From: Pseudomonadota bacterium
GTDB taxonomy: Bacteria > Pseudomonadota > Alphaproteobacteria > Rhizobiales > Rhizobiaceae
Direction of reading: 5' to 3'
Assembly: GCA_023390055.1 (NCBI GenBank)
Contig: JAEWDP010000169.1
Coordinates: forward strand, 1 to 64,000
Length of the DNA: 64,000 nt
Of this stretch, positions 17,520-25,269 are shown in pieces; the stretch's first letter is position 1; every line of letters begins with the position of its first letter. Below the pieces are notes generated by a model, which saw only the letters and a list, made by a program, of their open reading frames with translations, did no database searches and was not told the origin of the DNA. A program made the position numbers and the translations under genes.

Positions 17520-18138
17520 AAATTCCTTCGCAAGTGCAGAGATTTAGAGTAATTCCAAACATTCAAAAGAGGCGACAAGTGAATACCTGTCTTGAAAGTC
17601 AACTTTATCCGAGTGATAGCATCTCTGCGAGACGGCGCGTGGGTCGTGACCTGTAAATGGCTGGGCGAGCGTCCCATGACGAAAACTGCCCAACTGTTAC
17701 CGAAATGTCACGGCTTCTGATCATTCTCAAGCGGGTGGGCAGGCACCAGGAGCCAAAGAAGGAATGTCTGGAATGCAGCGCTCGCTCACCTCATCTGCGA
17801 TGTTCAATACGGGTATAAGCGATGGCCGGCGCAGTCCGGCCATGCCCTCCCCTTGTCATAATCTCCAGGTCGCCAGTAGCGGCAAATAAGGCCAGCTACG
17901 CCACAGCAAAAGCCGATTCCCGTGGGCCCGGATGCTTGCAAAACGGCCTGAAGGGAGGTCAATCAACGGCGAATCTGACGCCAGATCACGCCGTTTCCTG
18001 TACCAGAATCTCACAGACTGTAACGGTTATTAACAGGCAGAGACCTTAATTTTACTATTAATCAACAAAGGTTGATTTCTATATTACGTAATAATAACAA
18101 TAACTTATAATACTAACAAAAGGAAAATCATCATCTTT
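17520..18138. other. intergenic region upstream of fecI, AT-rich at its right end
   Basis: No gene is recognised in these 620 bases. Base composition drops sharply from about 18040, with runs of A and T. AATCAAC/GTTGATT around 18060-18077 forms a 7-bp hairpin. The left part should hold the fecI promoter. Confidence 0.45.
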
Positions 18139-18170
18139 TATGCTGCACCGCAGCATAATTTTTTCTTTTC
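18139..18170 (+). terminator. intrinsic terminator-like hairpin with T-run
   Basis: TATGCTGC-ACC-GCAGCATA (18139-18157) is a perfect 8-bp stem with a 3-base loop followed by AATTTTTTCTTTT. No annotated gene ends here on the plus strand, so it may end an unannotated small RNA or attenuate the micro-ORF at 18221. Confidence 0.6.
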
Positions 18171-18220
18171 AATCGTGGAAAAAACGATTTTACTCAGGCT
18201 GTCAACGCAAGGAGGCAGAG

Positions 18221-18298
18221 ATGGGACGTGCATACTCTCTTAATGTCCTGGTAGTCGGTGCAGCGTTTGTGTTTGTGGCTTCCATGCTCTTCATTTGA
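18221..18298 (+). CDS. 25-residue single-span membrane micro-protein
   Basis: The ORF starts with ATG 5 bases after a strong AAGGAGGCAGAG site (18209-18220) and encodes MGRAYSLNVLVV followed by a hydrophobic stretch ending ASMLFI. Almost the whole peptide from residue 7 is apolar, consistent with one membrane helix. A terminator follows at 18370-18400. Function unknown; the excellent ribosome-binding site and flanking hairpins make it more credible than a chance ORF. Confidence 0.55.
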   Translation: MGRAYSLNVLVVGAAFVFVASMLFI

Positions 18299-18369
18299 GC
18301 GCCACATTCTCTCCACACCAAGACATATCTGGCATCCGTGACACTTTGATGAAAGTTTGGCGATTAGGG

Positions 18370-18400
18370 AACGCAGTTCGGCAACGGGCTGCGTTTTCTT
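18370..18400. terminator. intrinsic terminator between micro-ORF and metF
   Basis: AACGCAG (18370-18376) pairs with CTGCGTT (18389-18395), followed by TTCTT on the plus strand and preceded by A-rich sequence that serves the minus strand. It can end the micro-ORF transcript and perhaps metF too, although it touches the metF stop. Confidence 0.65.
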
Positions 18401-19301
18401 ATGCGGCAGCCCCTGCCCGCATATCGGTCTGCCTTGTCCTTCCAAGACGTTCCAGAACACCGTTCACAAGCGCAGACCGGTTCATCGTATAGATATGGAA
18501 GTCGTTTGCCAGACCGCGTGAAACGAGATCTTCGATCTGCTCCGCCGCCACGTCTGCCGCAACCTGCGCACGCGCCTCCGGCCTGTCACCCAAACCTTCA
18601 AAACGGACATCAAGGAAAGATGGTACTGAAGACCCGCAACGGCTGGCGAAATTTTTCAATTGCGACAGGTTCTGGATCGGCATGATGCCTGGAATGACCG
18701 GAAGGACGATACCGGCCGCAGCTACCTTTTCGAGATACCGCTCAAAGGTATCGTTATCGAAGAAGAACTGGGAGAGTGCGCGTGCGGCGCCCGCATCCGC
18801 CTTGCGCTTCAACATCTCGAAATCGGCATCGAGATCGGCACTTTCCGGGTGCTTTTCCGGATAGGCGGAAACCGAGATATCGAAATCGCCAAGCTGTTTG
18901 AGACCAGCCACCAGTTCGGCAGCATTGGCGTAGCCGGACGGATGGGGAGCATAGGCTGTGCCGATGCCGCTCGACGGATCGCCCCGAAGCGCCACAATAC
19001 GCTTGACCCCGCAGGCGCGATAATCCTCAACGACACCATGAACCTCGTCACGCGATGCATCGACACAGGTCAGGTGCGCGGCCGTATTGAGCGATGTCCT
19101 GGAGATCAGGCGTTCAACGGCAGCAAGTGTCGGCGCCTTTGTCGTCCCGCCGGCTCCATAGGTAACCGACACGAAGTCAGGGTTCCAGTCGCTGAGGTTT
19201 TCGATGGCATCCCACAACTGGGTTTCCATGTCTGCAGAACGCGGTGGGAAGAATTCAAATGAAATCCCAAAGGCATGCCGCGGCTTCTTTTCAGATGTCA
19301 T
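18399..19301 (-). CDS. metF: methylenetetrahydrofolate reductase MetF
   Basis: MetF reduces 5,10-methylene-THF to 5-methyl-THF, the methyl donor for methionine synthase. The 300 residues start with ISFEFFPPRS, the conserved flavin/folate barrel strand, and include VSVTYGAGGTT, HLTCVDASRDEV, ALRGDPSSG and SQFFFDNDTF, all family blocks. It is 14 bases downstream of an ArsR-type regulator with a methyltransferase domain and probably cotranscribed with it. The B12-dependent methionine synthase MetH would link this gene to the cob cluster functionally, but metH is not in the window. Confidence 0.95.
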   Translation of the reverse strand: MTSEKKPRHAFGISFEFFPPRSADMETQLWDAIENLSDWNPDFVSVTYGAGGTTKAPTLAAVERLISRTSLNTAAHLTCVDASRDEVHGVVEDYRACGVKRIVALRGDPSSGIGTAYAPHPSGYANAAELVAGLKQLGDFDISVSAYPEKHPESADLDADFEMLKRKADAGAARALSQFFFDNDTFERYLEKVAAAGIVLPVIPGIMPIQNLSQLKNFASRCGSSVPSFLDVRFEGLGDRPEARAQVAADVAAEQIEDLVSRGLANDFHIYTMNRSALVNGVLERLGRTRQTDMRAGAAA

Positions 19302-19315
19302 GAGCGGTTTTCCCT

Positions 19316-20314
19316 TCAGGCTGTCGCAAGTTCTTCGGTCAGATCGTCCGCAATCAGCAGACGGCGATCACGGGCAAGCCAGACGGTCGCGGTCAGTGAC
19401 GGACCGCCTTGCTTGTCAGTCTTGAGGTCAATGACCTCCTGCAGGTCGAGATCGACTTTCTCCAGCCAGTCGGCCATGGTCTGATGAGAAAAGCCGAGAC
19501 GGACGTGGGCATGTTCATCCCGCAGATATTCGAGGTCATGAGGCGCAAGATCGACGATCAGCAGCCGCCCACCCGGCCGCAAGACACGGGCAGCTTCCGC
19601 AATTGCCAGTTCCGGCTGGTCAAGAAAGTGGAGGACCTGATGGATGGTGACGAGATCGAAATCCTGCCCTTCGAGTGGCAGGTTGAGAATGTCGCCCTGA
19701 CGGACGGAAGCTTTGACAATACCTGCCTTGTCGAGATTGGCACGTGCAACCGACAACATGTCGCGGCTCGCATCAATGCCGACAGCACGCCGATAGACCC
19801 GCGACAGTAGCTGCAGAATCCAGCCCGTACCCGTTCCAAGGTCGAGGAGCGAATCGACGGGTGACTTGCCGATCAATTTCAGCAGCGCCTTTTCGACAGC
19901 CGTGTCGCTGACATGAAGCCGGCGCAGTTCATCCCATTCCGATGCATTGCGGCTGAAATAGGCCTGGGCACGTTCAGCCCTAGCCCGCTTCACGGTCGCG
20001 AGCCGCTCACCATCACGCATCAGCACCGGATCATCATTTGTCACTGAGCCAAGCAGCGTGCGAATGACCGCGGCTGCCGGTCCATCCTGCTTCAACCGAA
20101 AATATGCCCAGGCACCCTCCTGGTAGCGCTCGATCAGGTCTTCTTCTGCAAGGAGTTTCAGGTGCCTTGAAATACGGGGCTGCGACTGACCGAGAATTTC
20201 GGTAAGATCGGTGACTGTGAGATCACCGGCTGCAACAAGCGCCAGAAGACGAAAACGGGTTGGTTCACCCGCCGTCTTCAAGATATCGACCACAGTGTCG
20301 AGGGACAACGCCAT
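19316..20314 (-). CDS. ArsR-family regulator with C-terminal SAM-dependent methyltransferase domain (SahR-like)
   Basis: The first 90 residues form an ArsR winged helix (GEPTRFRLLALVAAGDLTVT, ILGQSQPRISRHLKLL). The remainder is a class I methyltransferase fold with LLDLGTGTGWILQLL as SAM-binding motif I and LVTIHQVLHFLDQPELA downstream. The 332-residue two-domain layout matches SahR, a regulator of the methionine/SAM cycle in Proteobacteria that responds to S-adenosylhomocysteine. Its place directly upstream of metF fits that role. The strong palindrome at 20338-20359, 24 bases before its ATG, is the likely operator. Confidence 0.82.
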   Translation of the reverse strand: MALSLDTVVDILKTAGEPTRFRLLALVAAGDLTVTDLTEILGQSQPRISRHLKLLAEEDLIERYQEGAWAYFRLKQDGPAAAVIRTLLGSVTNDDPVLMRDGERLATVKRARAERAQAYFSRNASEWDELRRLHVSDTAVEKALLKLIGKSPVDSLLDLGTGTGWILQLLSRVYRRAVGIDASRDMLSVARANLDKAGIVKASVRQGDILNLPLEGQDFDLVTIHQVLHFLDQPELAIAEAARVLRPGGRLLIVDLAPHDLEYLRDEHAHVRLGFSHQTMADWLEKVDLDLQEVIDLKTDKQGGPSLTATVWLARDRRLLIADDLTEELATA

Positions 20315-20337
20315 TCGTCAGCCTTCCTTTCAATCAA

Positions 20338-20359
20338 GATATAAAGATATGTTTATATC
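20338..20359. promoter_or_regulatory. palindromic operator upstream of the ArsR-methyltransferase gene
   Basis: GATATAAA (20338-20345) and TTTATATC (20352-20359) form perfect 8-bp inverted arms around GATATG. It lies in the promoter of the regulator-metF pair and is a good candidate for autoregulation by that protein. Confidence 0.65.
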
Positions 20360-20454
20360 TATCGAGCGCCATAGGCAAGGGGATTTGCATATTTCCAAAA
20401 TTTTCCATGGGAAGTGGTGTCGGCGATCATCCTCAAGACGAGGCCGGGCCGCCT

Positions 20455-20470
20455 TGTGATGAAAATCACA
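20455..20470. promoter_or_regulatory. perfect TGTGA-N6-TCACA site (CRP/FNR superfamily)
   Basis: TGTGATGAAAATCACA matches the consensus half-sites of CRP exactly. It lies 287 bases upstream of the cydA ATG and about 140 bases upstream of the regulator-metF start, in the divergent interval. Which regulator of the family binds is unknown. Confidence 0.5.
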
Positions 20471-20756
20471 TGTGCACTGATGCGCAGACAGCTGCATTTG
20501 GCTCCTGCACATATCAACGCAGCGGTAGTTGCACGATAACGATGGGAAATAACGTGGACGGTGACATCGGGAAGGAAGATCGAAAAAGGGACGAAGGCGA
20601 TCACCGGCGACCGCATACAGACCGTCATGGGCTTTCTGGGACCTGATCTCTTCCGGCAGATCGGCATCATTGCAGGCCGCGCCAAAATCACGCGGGCAAT
20701 GTGCTTGCATAGTCGGGAACGCGCTCTAGTTTAGCACATAATGATCGGAGGCGACG

Positions 20757-22187
20757 ATGTTTGATAATTTCGATGCCCTGCTTCTGGCACGAATTCAGTT
20801 TGCTTTCACCGTCTCCTTCCATTTCATTTTTCCCGCCTTCACCATCGGCCTGGCAAGTTTTCTGGCGGTCCTGGAGGGGCTATGGCTGTGGACCGGGCGT
20901 GCGGTCTTTCTCGACCTCTTCCGATACTGGATCAAGATCTTTGCGATCAATTTCGCCATGGGCGTCGTCTCCGGCATCGTCCTTTCCTACCAGTTCGGGA
21001 CCAACTGGTCGGTGTTTTCCGACCTTGCCGGCCCGATCGTCGGACCATTGATGGCGTATGAGGTGCTCACCGCATTCTTCCTCGAGGCGGGGTTCCTTGG
21101 CATAATGCTCTTTGGCCTGACCCGCGTCGGAAAAGGTCTTCATTTTACCGCAACGCTTGCGGTCGCAATCGGCACCTTACTGTCGTCCTTCTGGATCATC
21201 GCCGCCAATTCATGGATGCAGACGCCTGTCGGGCATGAGATGAACGCGGTCGGGCAATTCGTCCCGGCGCACTGGTGGCAGATCATTTTCAGTCCATCAT
21301 TTCCCTACCGCCTCGTCCATACTGTTCTCGGATCATTCCTTACAACGGCACTGGTCGTCGGTGCGGTCGGCGCATGGCACCTATTGCGCGACCGTAACAA
21401 TTCAGGCGCCCGTGTCATGTTCACCATGGCGATGGGCATGCTTGTCGTAACGGCACCAATCCAGGTTTTGGTCGGCGACCTTCACGGTCTCAACACGCTT
21501 GAGCACCAGCCGCTCAAGATCATGGCCATGGAGGGTCATTTCCAGAGCCATCCGGAAGGTGCACCCCTCTATCTTTTCGGGTTGCCGGACCAGGACGCAG
21601 CAACGATACGCTATCCCCTTGCCATCCCCCACGCCGGCTCCCTTATCCTGAAGCACAGCCTGACTGCGCCGATGGAGGGTCTGGAGACAGTTCCACGCGA
21701 GGAGTGGCCCCCGGTCGCCGTTGTCTTCTGGTCGTTCCGTATCATGGTCGGACTGGGGCTTTTGATGTTTGCATTGGGTGGTATAGCAATGATCACGTAT
21801 ATGCGCGGTCGGCTTTTTGATTGGAAACCCCTTCACTGCTTCGCGATTGCCATGGGGCCTGCCGGCTTCGTCGCCGTGATTGCCGGATGGGTGACAACGG
21901 AAGTCGGACGCCAGCCATATACCGTCTACGGATTGTTGCGAACGGCAGACTCGGTCTCTCCACTCGACACACCGGCGGTAGCAACGTCCCTGATCGCATT
22001 CGTGGTCGTTTATTTCGCGGTTTTCTCCGTCGGTATCTGGTACATGTTGCGCTTGATGGCGCATGCGCCGATGGCTGCCGAACCCGGCCTTGAAGGCGGC
22101 ACCGCGCCAATCCGGACTGCCGGCATCACACCTGCCGCTGCGCTCCATCCAAACCGCGCACTTGGTGCCGACACCAAGGAGGAGTGA
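20757..22187 (+). CDS. cydA: cytochrome bd-type quinol oxidase subunit I (CIO-type)
   Basis: CydA carries the haems and quinol site of the bd oxidase, which reduces oxygen to water without pumping protons. The 476-residue protein starts LLLARIQFAFTVSFHFIFPA, containing a haem-ligand histidine near residue 22. GRQPYTVYGLLRTADS is the conserved block before the last helices. The length and short Q-loop fit the CIO (cyanide-insensitive) branch rather than the long Q-loop CydA of E. coli. ATG 20757 follows GGAGG. cydB begins 2 bases after the stop. Confidence 0.95.
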   Translation: MFDNFDALLLARIQFAFTVSFHFIFPAFTIGLASFLAVLEGLWLWTGRAVFLDLFRYWIKIFAINFAMGVVSGIVLSYQFGTNWSVFSDLAGPIVGPLMAYEVLTAFFLEAGFLGIMLFGLTRVGKGLHFTATLAVAIGTLLSSFWIIAANSWMQTPVGHEMNAVGQFVPAHWWQIIFSPSFPYRLVHTVLGSFLTTALVVGAVGAWHLLRDRNNSGARVMFTMAMGMLVVTAPIQVLVGDLHGLNTLEHQPLKIMAMEGHFQSHPEGAPLYLFGLPDQDAATIRYPLAIPHAGSLILKHSLTAPMEGLETVPREEWPPVAVVFWSFRIMVGLGLLMFALGGIAMITYMRGRLFDWKPLHCFAIAMGPAGFVAVIAGWVTTEVGRQPYTVYGLLRTADSVSPLDTPAVATSLIAFVVVYFAVFSVGIWYMLRLMAHAPMAAEPGLEGGTAPIRTAGITPAAALHPNRALGADTKEE

Positions 22188-22189
22188 CC

Positions 22190-23185
22190 ATGGATCTGCC
22201 GGTTCTCTGGGCTTTCATTCTTGCCTTTGCTGTCTTCGCCTATGTCGTGCTGGATGGCTTCGACCTGGGCATCGGCATTCTATTCCCAATGCTGGATCGT
22301 GGACAACAACGTGACCAGGCGATGAACTCGGTCGCCCCGGTCTGGGATGGCAACGAGACGTGGCTGGTGCTGGGAGGCGGTGGCCTTATGGCCGCCTTTC
22401 CGCTCGCCTACGCGATCATCATGCCGGCGCTCTATGCGCCGATTATCGCCATGCTGCTTGCGCTGATCTTTCGCGGAGTCGCCTTCGAATTTCGATGGCG
22501 CGATCCGGGTCATCAGTGGTTCTGGGACATCTCCTTTGCGGGGGGCTCACTTCTCGCAGCATTCGCGCAAGGGGTGACCCTCGGCGCACTGCTGCAAGGT
22601 ATCACAGTGGAAGGCCGGGCATATGCCGGCGACTGGTGGGAGTGGCTATCTCCGTTCAGCCTGCTTACCGGCGTCAGCCTCGTCATCGGCTATGCGCTGC
22701 TCGGCTCCACATGGCTGATCATGAAGACCGAAGGAACACTGCAGGACCGGGCTTTCAAATATGCCCGTATCGCCGGCATCGCCACTGTCATCTGTGTCGC
22801 GATGGTCAGCCTGGCGACGCCTTTCCTCGAAGAATCCTACTACGAGCGTTGGTTCGCCTGGCCTCAAACTCTGTTTACGGCGCAGGTACCACTGCTGGTC
22901 GCCGTCGCAACATTTGCTTATTTCTTCAGCCTTCATCGTCGCCACGAATACTTGCCATTCCTGTTAGCCCTTGGCCTGTTCATACTCAGCATGGCGGGGC
23001 TCGGCATCAGCATCTTCCCCGACGTCATACCCGGTGCCGTCAGCATCCATGAGGCGGCGGCCCCTGAATCCAGCCTGATCTTCATGCTGGTCGGCGCAGG
23101 CGTTCTGATACCCATCATTCTCGCCTACACTGGCTATTCTTATTGGGTGTTTCGCGGCAAGGTCGGCCATGAGGGTTACCATTGA
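22190..23185 (+). CDS. cydB: cytochrome bd-type quinol oxidase subunit II
   Basis: CydB pairs with CydA in the inner membrane. The 331 residues include FVVLDGFDLG-type AYVVLDGFDLGIGILFPMLD, VWDGNETWLVLGGGGLMAAF and FRGVAFEFRW, all typical. ATG 22190 is placed 7 bases after AAGGAGG (22176-22182), preferable to the in-frame GTG at 22184. Its stop overlaps the following 39-aa gene (TTGA). Confidence 0.94.
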   Translation: MDLPVLWAFILAFAVFAYVVLDGFDLGIGILFPMLDRGQQRDQAMNSVAPVWDGNETWLVLGGGGLMAAFPLAYAIIMPALYAPIIAMLLALIFRGVAFEFRWRDPGHQWFWDISFAGGSLLAAFAQGVTLGALLQGITVEGRAYAGDWWEWLSPFSLLTGVSLVIGYALLGSTWLIMKTEGTLQDRAFKYARIAGIATVICVAMVSLATPFLEESYYERWFAWPQTLFTAQVPLLVAVATFAYFFSLHRRHEYLPFLLALGLFILSMAGLGISIFPDVIPGAVSIHEAAAPESSLIFMLVGAGVLIPIILAYTGYSYWVFRGKVGHEGYH

Positions 23186-23301
23186 ACGCCGAAGCACCCG
23201 GACCGCTCTGGTTGCGGCTTTTATGGTTCATCGGTCTCTGGGCCGCCGGCGTCGGCTGCGTTGCAGCCGTTGGCTATGTGATCCGTCTCTGGCTGCTGTG
23301 A
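23182..23301 (+). CDS. DUF2474-like 39-residue membrane subunit of the bd oxidase
   Basis: A UUG start at 23182 overlapping the cydB stop begins MNAEAPGPLWLRLLWFIGLW and ends in YVIRLWLL. The peptide has one hydrophobic span, and its tryptophan-rich start matches the small DUF2474 proteins found after CIO-type cydAB. By analogy with CydX it may stabilise the complex. It is easily missed because it is short and starts with UUG. Confidence 0.72.
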   Translation: MNAEAPGPLWLRLLWFIGLWAAGVGCVAAVGYVIRLWLL

Positions 23302-23433
23302 GAACGGCCAGGCAGTTGCAGAAGTCAGCTTGATTTAGTCCATGCATGGAGGCGAAATACAAGCATCCGGCGGAGTGTTAGCAGATCGATATGTTCTTGC
23401 TTCTTACATGGCAGATTGGTTGGCGAGATGACA

Positions 23434-23757
23434 TCAGGCTATCGCCTGCAATCCCTTTTTCTGAATCACGGTCAGCAATCTAAGCGCAGGCCCGCCGGGC
23501 CTTTTCACGCCGCGCTCCCAGTCAGACAAAAGACCCTCGCTGACATTGAGGTAGCGAGCAAAAACCGGCTGAGAAATATGTTCGCGCTCTCGGATCGATC
23601 GGATTTCTTCGGGTGTCATAGGCTCGACTGCGGTCAGACTGGCATCGTCGAAATCGCGCATGGTCTGCTTGTCGATGGCGCCAGCCTCAAGCAATCCTTC
23701 CATGGTTTCATGGACGGCTGCCATTGCCTCACTCTTGTATGTCTTCACCATTTTCAA
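23434..23757 (-). CDS. XRE-family antitoxin, HigA-like
   Basis: The 107-residue protein has a C-terminal helix-turn-helix (IRSIREREHISQPVFARYLN, then VSEGLLSDWERGVKRPGGPA) and an N-terminal MVKTYKSEAMAAVHETMEG, the arrangement of antitoxins paired with RelE/HigB toxins encoded in front of them. The start may be 23757 or, more likely by context, 23751. It overlaps the 3' end of the disrupted toxin gene. It should bind the shared promoter and neutralise the toxin if one is still made. Confidence 0.8.
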   Translation of the reverse strand: MKMVKTYKSEAMAAVHETMEGLLEAGAIDKQTMRDFDDASLTAVEPMTPEEIRSIREREHISQPVFARYLNVSEGLLSDWERGVKRPGGPALRLLTVIQKKGLQAIA

Positions 23758-23925
23758 TCTCCGAAAAACGACGATCTGCGATCAGCATCACCATCCGCTC
23801 GTCTGACAGGATAGACGCAGGAACTTCTTTCGCCATCTTTTTTGAACCGAGCCTCTTCCTCGCTGTCGATGTTTGCCTGCTCACTCTTTGCAAAACCGAA
23901 CACGAAAAATGCTCTCTGCTCCCGC
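23729..23925 (-). pseudogene. RelE/HigB-type toxin remnant, frameshifted at an A-run
   Basis: One frame reads RAFFVFGFAKSEQANIDSEE and EARFKK, a stretch typical of HigB-like toxins. At TTCAAAAAAGATGGCG (near 23843) the family's sequence continues in another frame as MAKEVPASILSDERMVML and IADRRFSEIENG, ending at 23729 and overlapping the antitoxin start. The N-terminal third is absent. The gene is probably dead unless slippage at the six-A run rescues it, and even then it lacks its N-terminus. Confidence 0.65.
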
Positions 23926-23932
23926 CTATACC

Positions 23933-24031
23933 TTAGCGGTCGCCTTCGGCTGAGATGAAATGCGAACGATAGCTCGTCCCTGTGAAGGGAAGCGGCGTCG
24001 TTTTCTCGTTGCGCGGCTCGATGTGATCCAT
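23933..24031 (-). CDS. hypothetical 32-residue peptide
   Basis: MDHIEPRNEKTTPLPFTGTS begins 12 bases after GGAGGAACT and ends before the toxin remnant. TPLPFTGTSYRSHF looks conserved-protein-like, but I cannot name the family. It may be the tail of a longer lost gene. Confidence 0.25.
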   Translation of the reverse strand: MDHIEPRNEKTTPLPFTGTSYRSHFISAEGDR

Positions 24032-24217
24032 TGTTCCCAGTTCCTCCGGCATGCAGGTATTCCAAGTGCGAGGCCGCGCCTTGCAATGTTGTGCTGTTCT
24101 GTATCTTGCCCTCTCCACTACGGGAGCCACCGCTTGCACGGCGATCCCGTCGTCAACCCGGGACTGCTCTTCATGTACTTGCTCTCTTATGTTCTTTCAT
24201 ACTATCAATGAGCCATC
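24032..24217. other. intergenic, no feature recognised
   Basis: Nothing convincing on either strand. It contains the region before the DUF2478 gene, without a clear ribosome-binding site for it. Confidence 0.4.
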
Positions 24218-24748
24218 ATGGCCGGATCAAGCACCATTGCCGTCATCGCGAATCGGGAAGGACAGGACACTCCAGCCCTCCTTTCGAAACTTGCGTCTCA
24301 ATGGCGCGATGCCGGCATAAGCGTCGTCGGCTTACTTGACGAAGGCAATGATGGCGAGGGGATATGCAGTGCCGGCTTCCTCCGCGACATCGCTTCCGGA
24401 ATAGCATATTCGATTCACCTCGACGCCCCGCTCGCAGGCTCGTCCTGTCATCTCGACCCCGCCGGAGTAGAAGACGCCTCTGCAGCGCTTCTCGATCAAA
24501 TTGCCTCGGCCGATCTGATCGTCTTGAGTAAATTCGGCAAGCTGGAAGCGATGCGCAAGGGCTTATGGCCCGCGTTCTTGGCCGCTCTCGCCGCAGGCAA
24601 ACCGTTGCTGACCACTGTCTCGCAAAAGCATATCACGGCACTGAAGGCAATTGCTCCCAACGCACTCTGGCTCGAGGCTGACCGTCCGGCAGTGGAACAC
24701 TGGTGGCACAAGACAAGTTCTGGCGGCACGCCCGCGTCTACAGACTGA
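24218..24748 (+). CDS. DUF2478 family protein linked to molybdate genes
   Basis: The 176-residue protein begins IAVIANREGQDTPALLSKLA and contains SAGFLRDIASG, HLDPAGVEDASAALLDQIAS and DLIVLSKFGKLEA. This resembles DUF2478, a family of putative nucleotide-binding proteins often next to mod genes. The layout recalls THEP1-like NTPases, but the canonical P-loop is not clear. A role in molybdenum handling is inferred only from neighbourhood (mop, modE, modABC). Confidence 0.65.
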   Translation: MAGSSTIAVIANREGQDTPALLSKLASQWRDAGISVVGLLDEGNDGEGICSAGFLRDIASGIAYSIHLDAPLAGSSCHLDPAGVEDASAALLDQIASADLIVLSKFGKLEAMRKGLWPAFLAALAAGKPLLTTVSQKHITALKAIAPNALWLEADRPAVEHWWHKTSSGGTPASTD

Positions 24749-24803
24749 AATCGCCTAGATTCTGGCCTGCTGCGCAAGCGCACGTGCAACAAGCCAGCGG
24801 TTC

Positions 24804-24971
24804 TCAATGCGATTGAATCGCATTTGCAGTAATGTTCGCTTTTCGGCAGTGAGTCACCATCCGGGACGTCCACGGCGTGCGGATGCGACCGATGAAGATC
24901 AGCCTGGAATCAGTGGTATTGGGCCATTCGGCCGCGCGTTTGGCTGCCCGAATTTCGTCCTCCCGCACCAT
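24804..24971 (-). pseudogene. truncated TrmO-like tRNA methyltransferase
   Basis: From ATG 24971 (GAGGAG just upstream) the frame reads MVREDEIRAAKRAAE and then LIFIGRIRTPWTSR, the N-terminal strand of TrmO, which methylates N6-threonylcarbamoyladenosine 37 of tRNA. After TSR the sequence leaves the family and ends at 55 residues, whereas TrmO has about 160 or more. The catalytic part is missing. Rhizobial relatives place trmO near mod genes, which fits decay in place. Confidence 0.6.
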
Positions 24972-24975
24972 CGGT

Positions 24976-25185
24976 TCACTCCTCGATAGCGACAAGCACG
25001 TCCGACGCCTTGATCACGGCGATCGCATTTTTTCCATTGGCAAGCTGCAATTCATCTGCAGCCTCGTTCGTGATCGAGGATGTAATGACATTACCGCCGA
25101 CATCAATGCGCACATGTGTGGTGGTGGTACCCTTGACGACCTCGACAATCTTGCCCTTGAGCTGGTTGCGTGCGCTGATCTTCAT
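24976..25185 (-). CDS. mop: molybdate-binding TOBE protein Mop (molbindin)
   Basis: This is a single TOBE domain of 69 residues, beginning MKISARNQLKGKIVEVVKG with VRIDVGGNVITSSITNEAAD. Mop proteins assemble as hexamers that bind several molybdate ions in the cytoplasm and buffer the pool. The ATG follows GGGGACC. The gene is divergent from modE across an 84-bp interval that holds a ModE-type dyad. The same TOBE fold appears in modE and modC nearby. Confidence 0.9.
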   Translation of the reverse strand: MKISARNQLKGKIVEVVKGTTTTHVRIDVGGNVITSSITNEAADELQLANGKNAIAVIKASDVLVAIEE

Positions 25186-25227
25186 GACCTGGTCCCCTTG
25201 CTTGCATTTTTCAACATAGCACGATAA

Positions 25228-25252
25228 CGCTATGTAGCAAAACTATATGACG
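25228..25252. promoter_or_regulatory. candidate ModE box in the mop-modE divergent promoter
   Basis: CGCTATGTA (25228-25236) and TATATGACG (25244-25252) form an imperfect inverted repeat with a 7-base centre. The half-sites resemble CGNTATAT of known ModE operators. Position between mop and modE supports control of both directions. Confidence 0.6.
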
Positions 25253-25269
25253 ATTGACGAAGGTCAAAC

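Noticed and set aside
24804..24995. Earlier ATG at 24995 for the trmO fragment
   Set aside because: It would begin inside mop; the ATG at 24971 has GAGGAG at a good distance and matches the family's start region.
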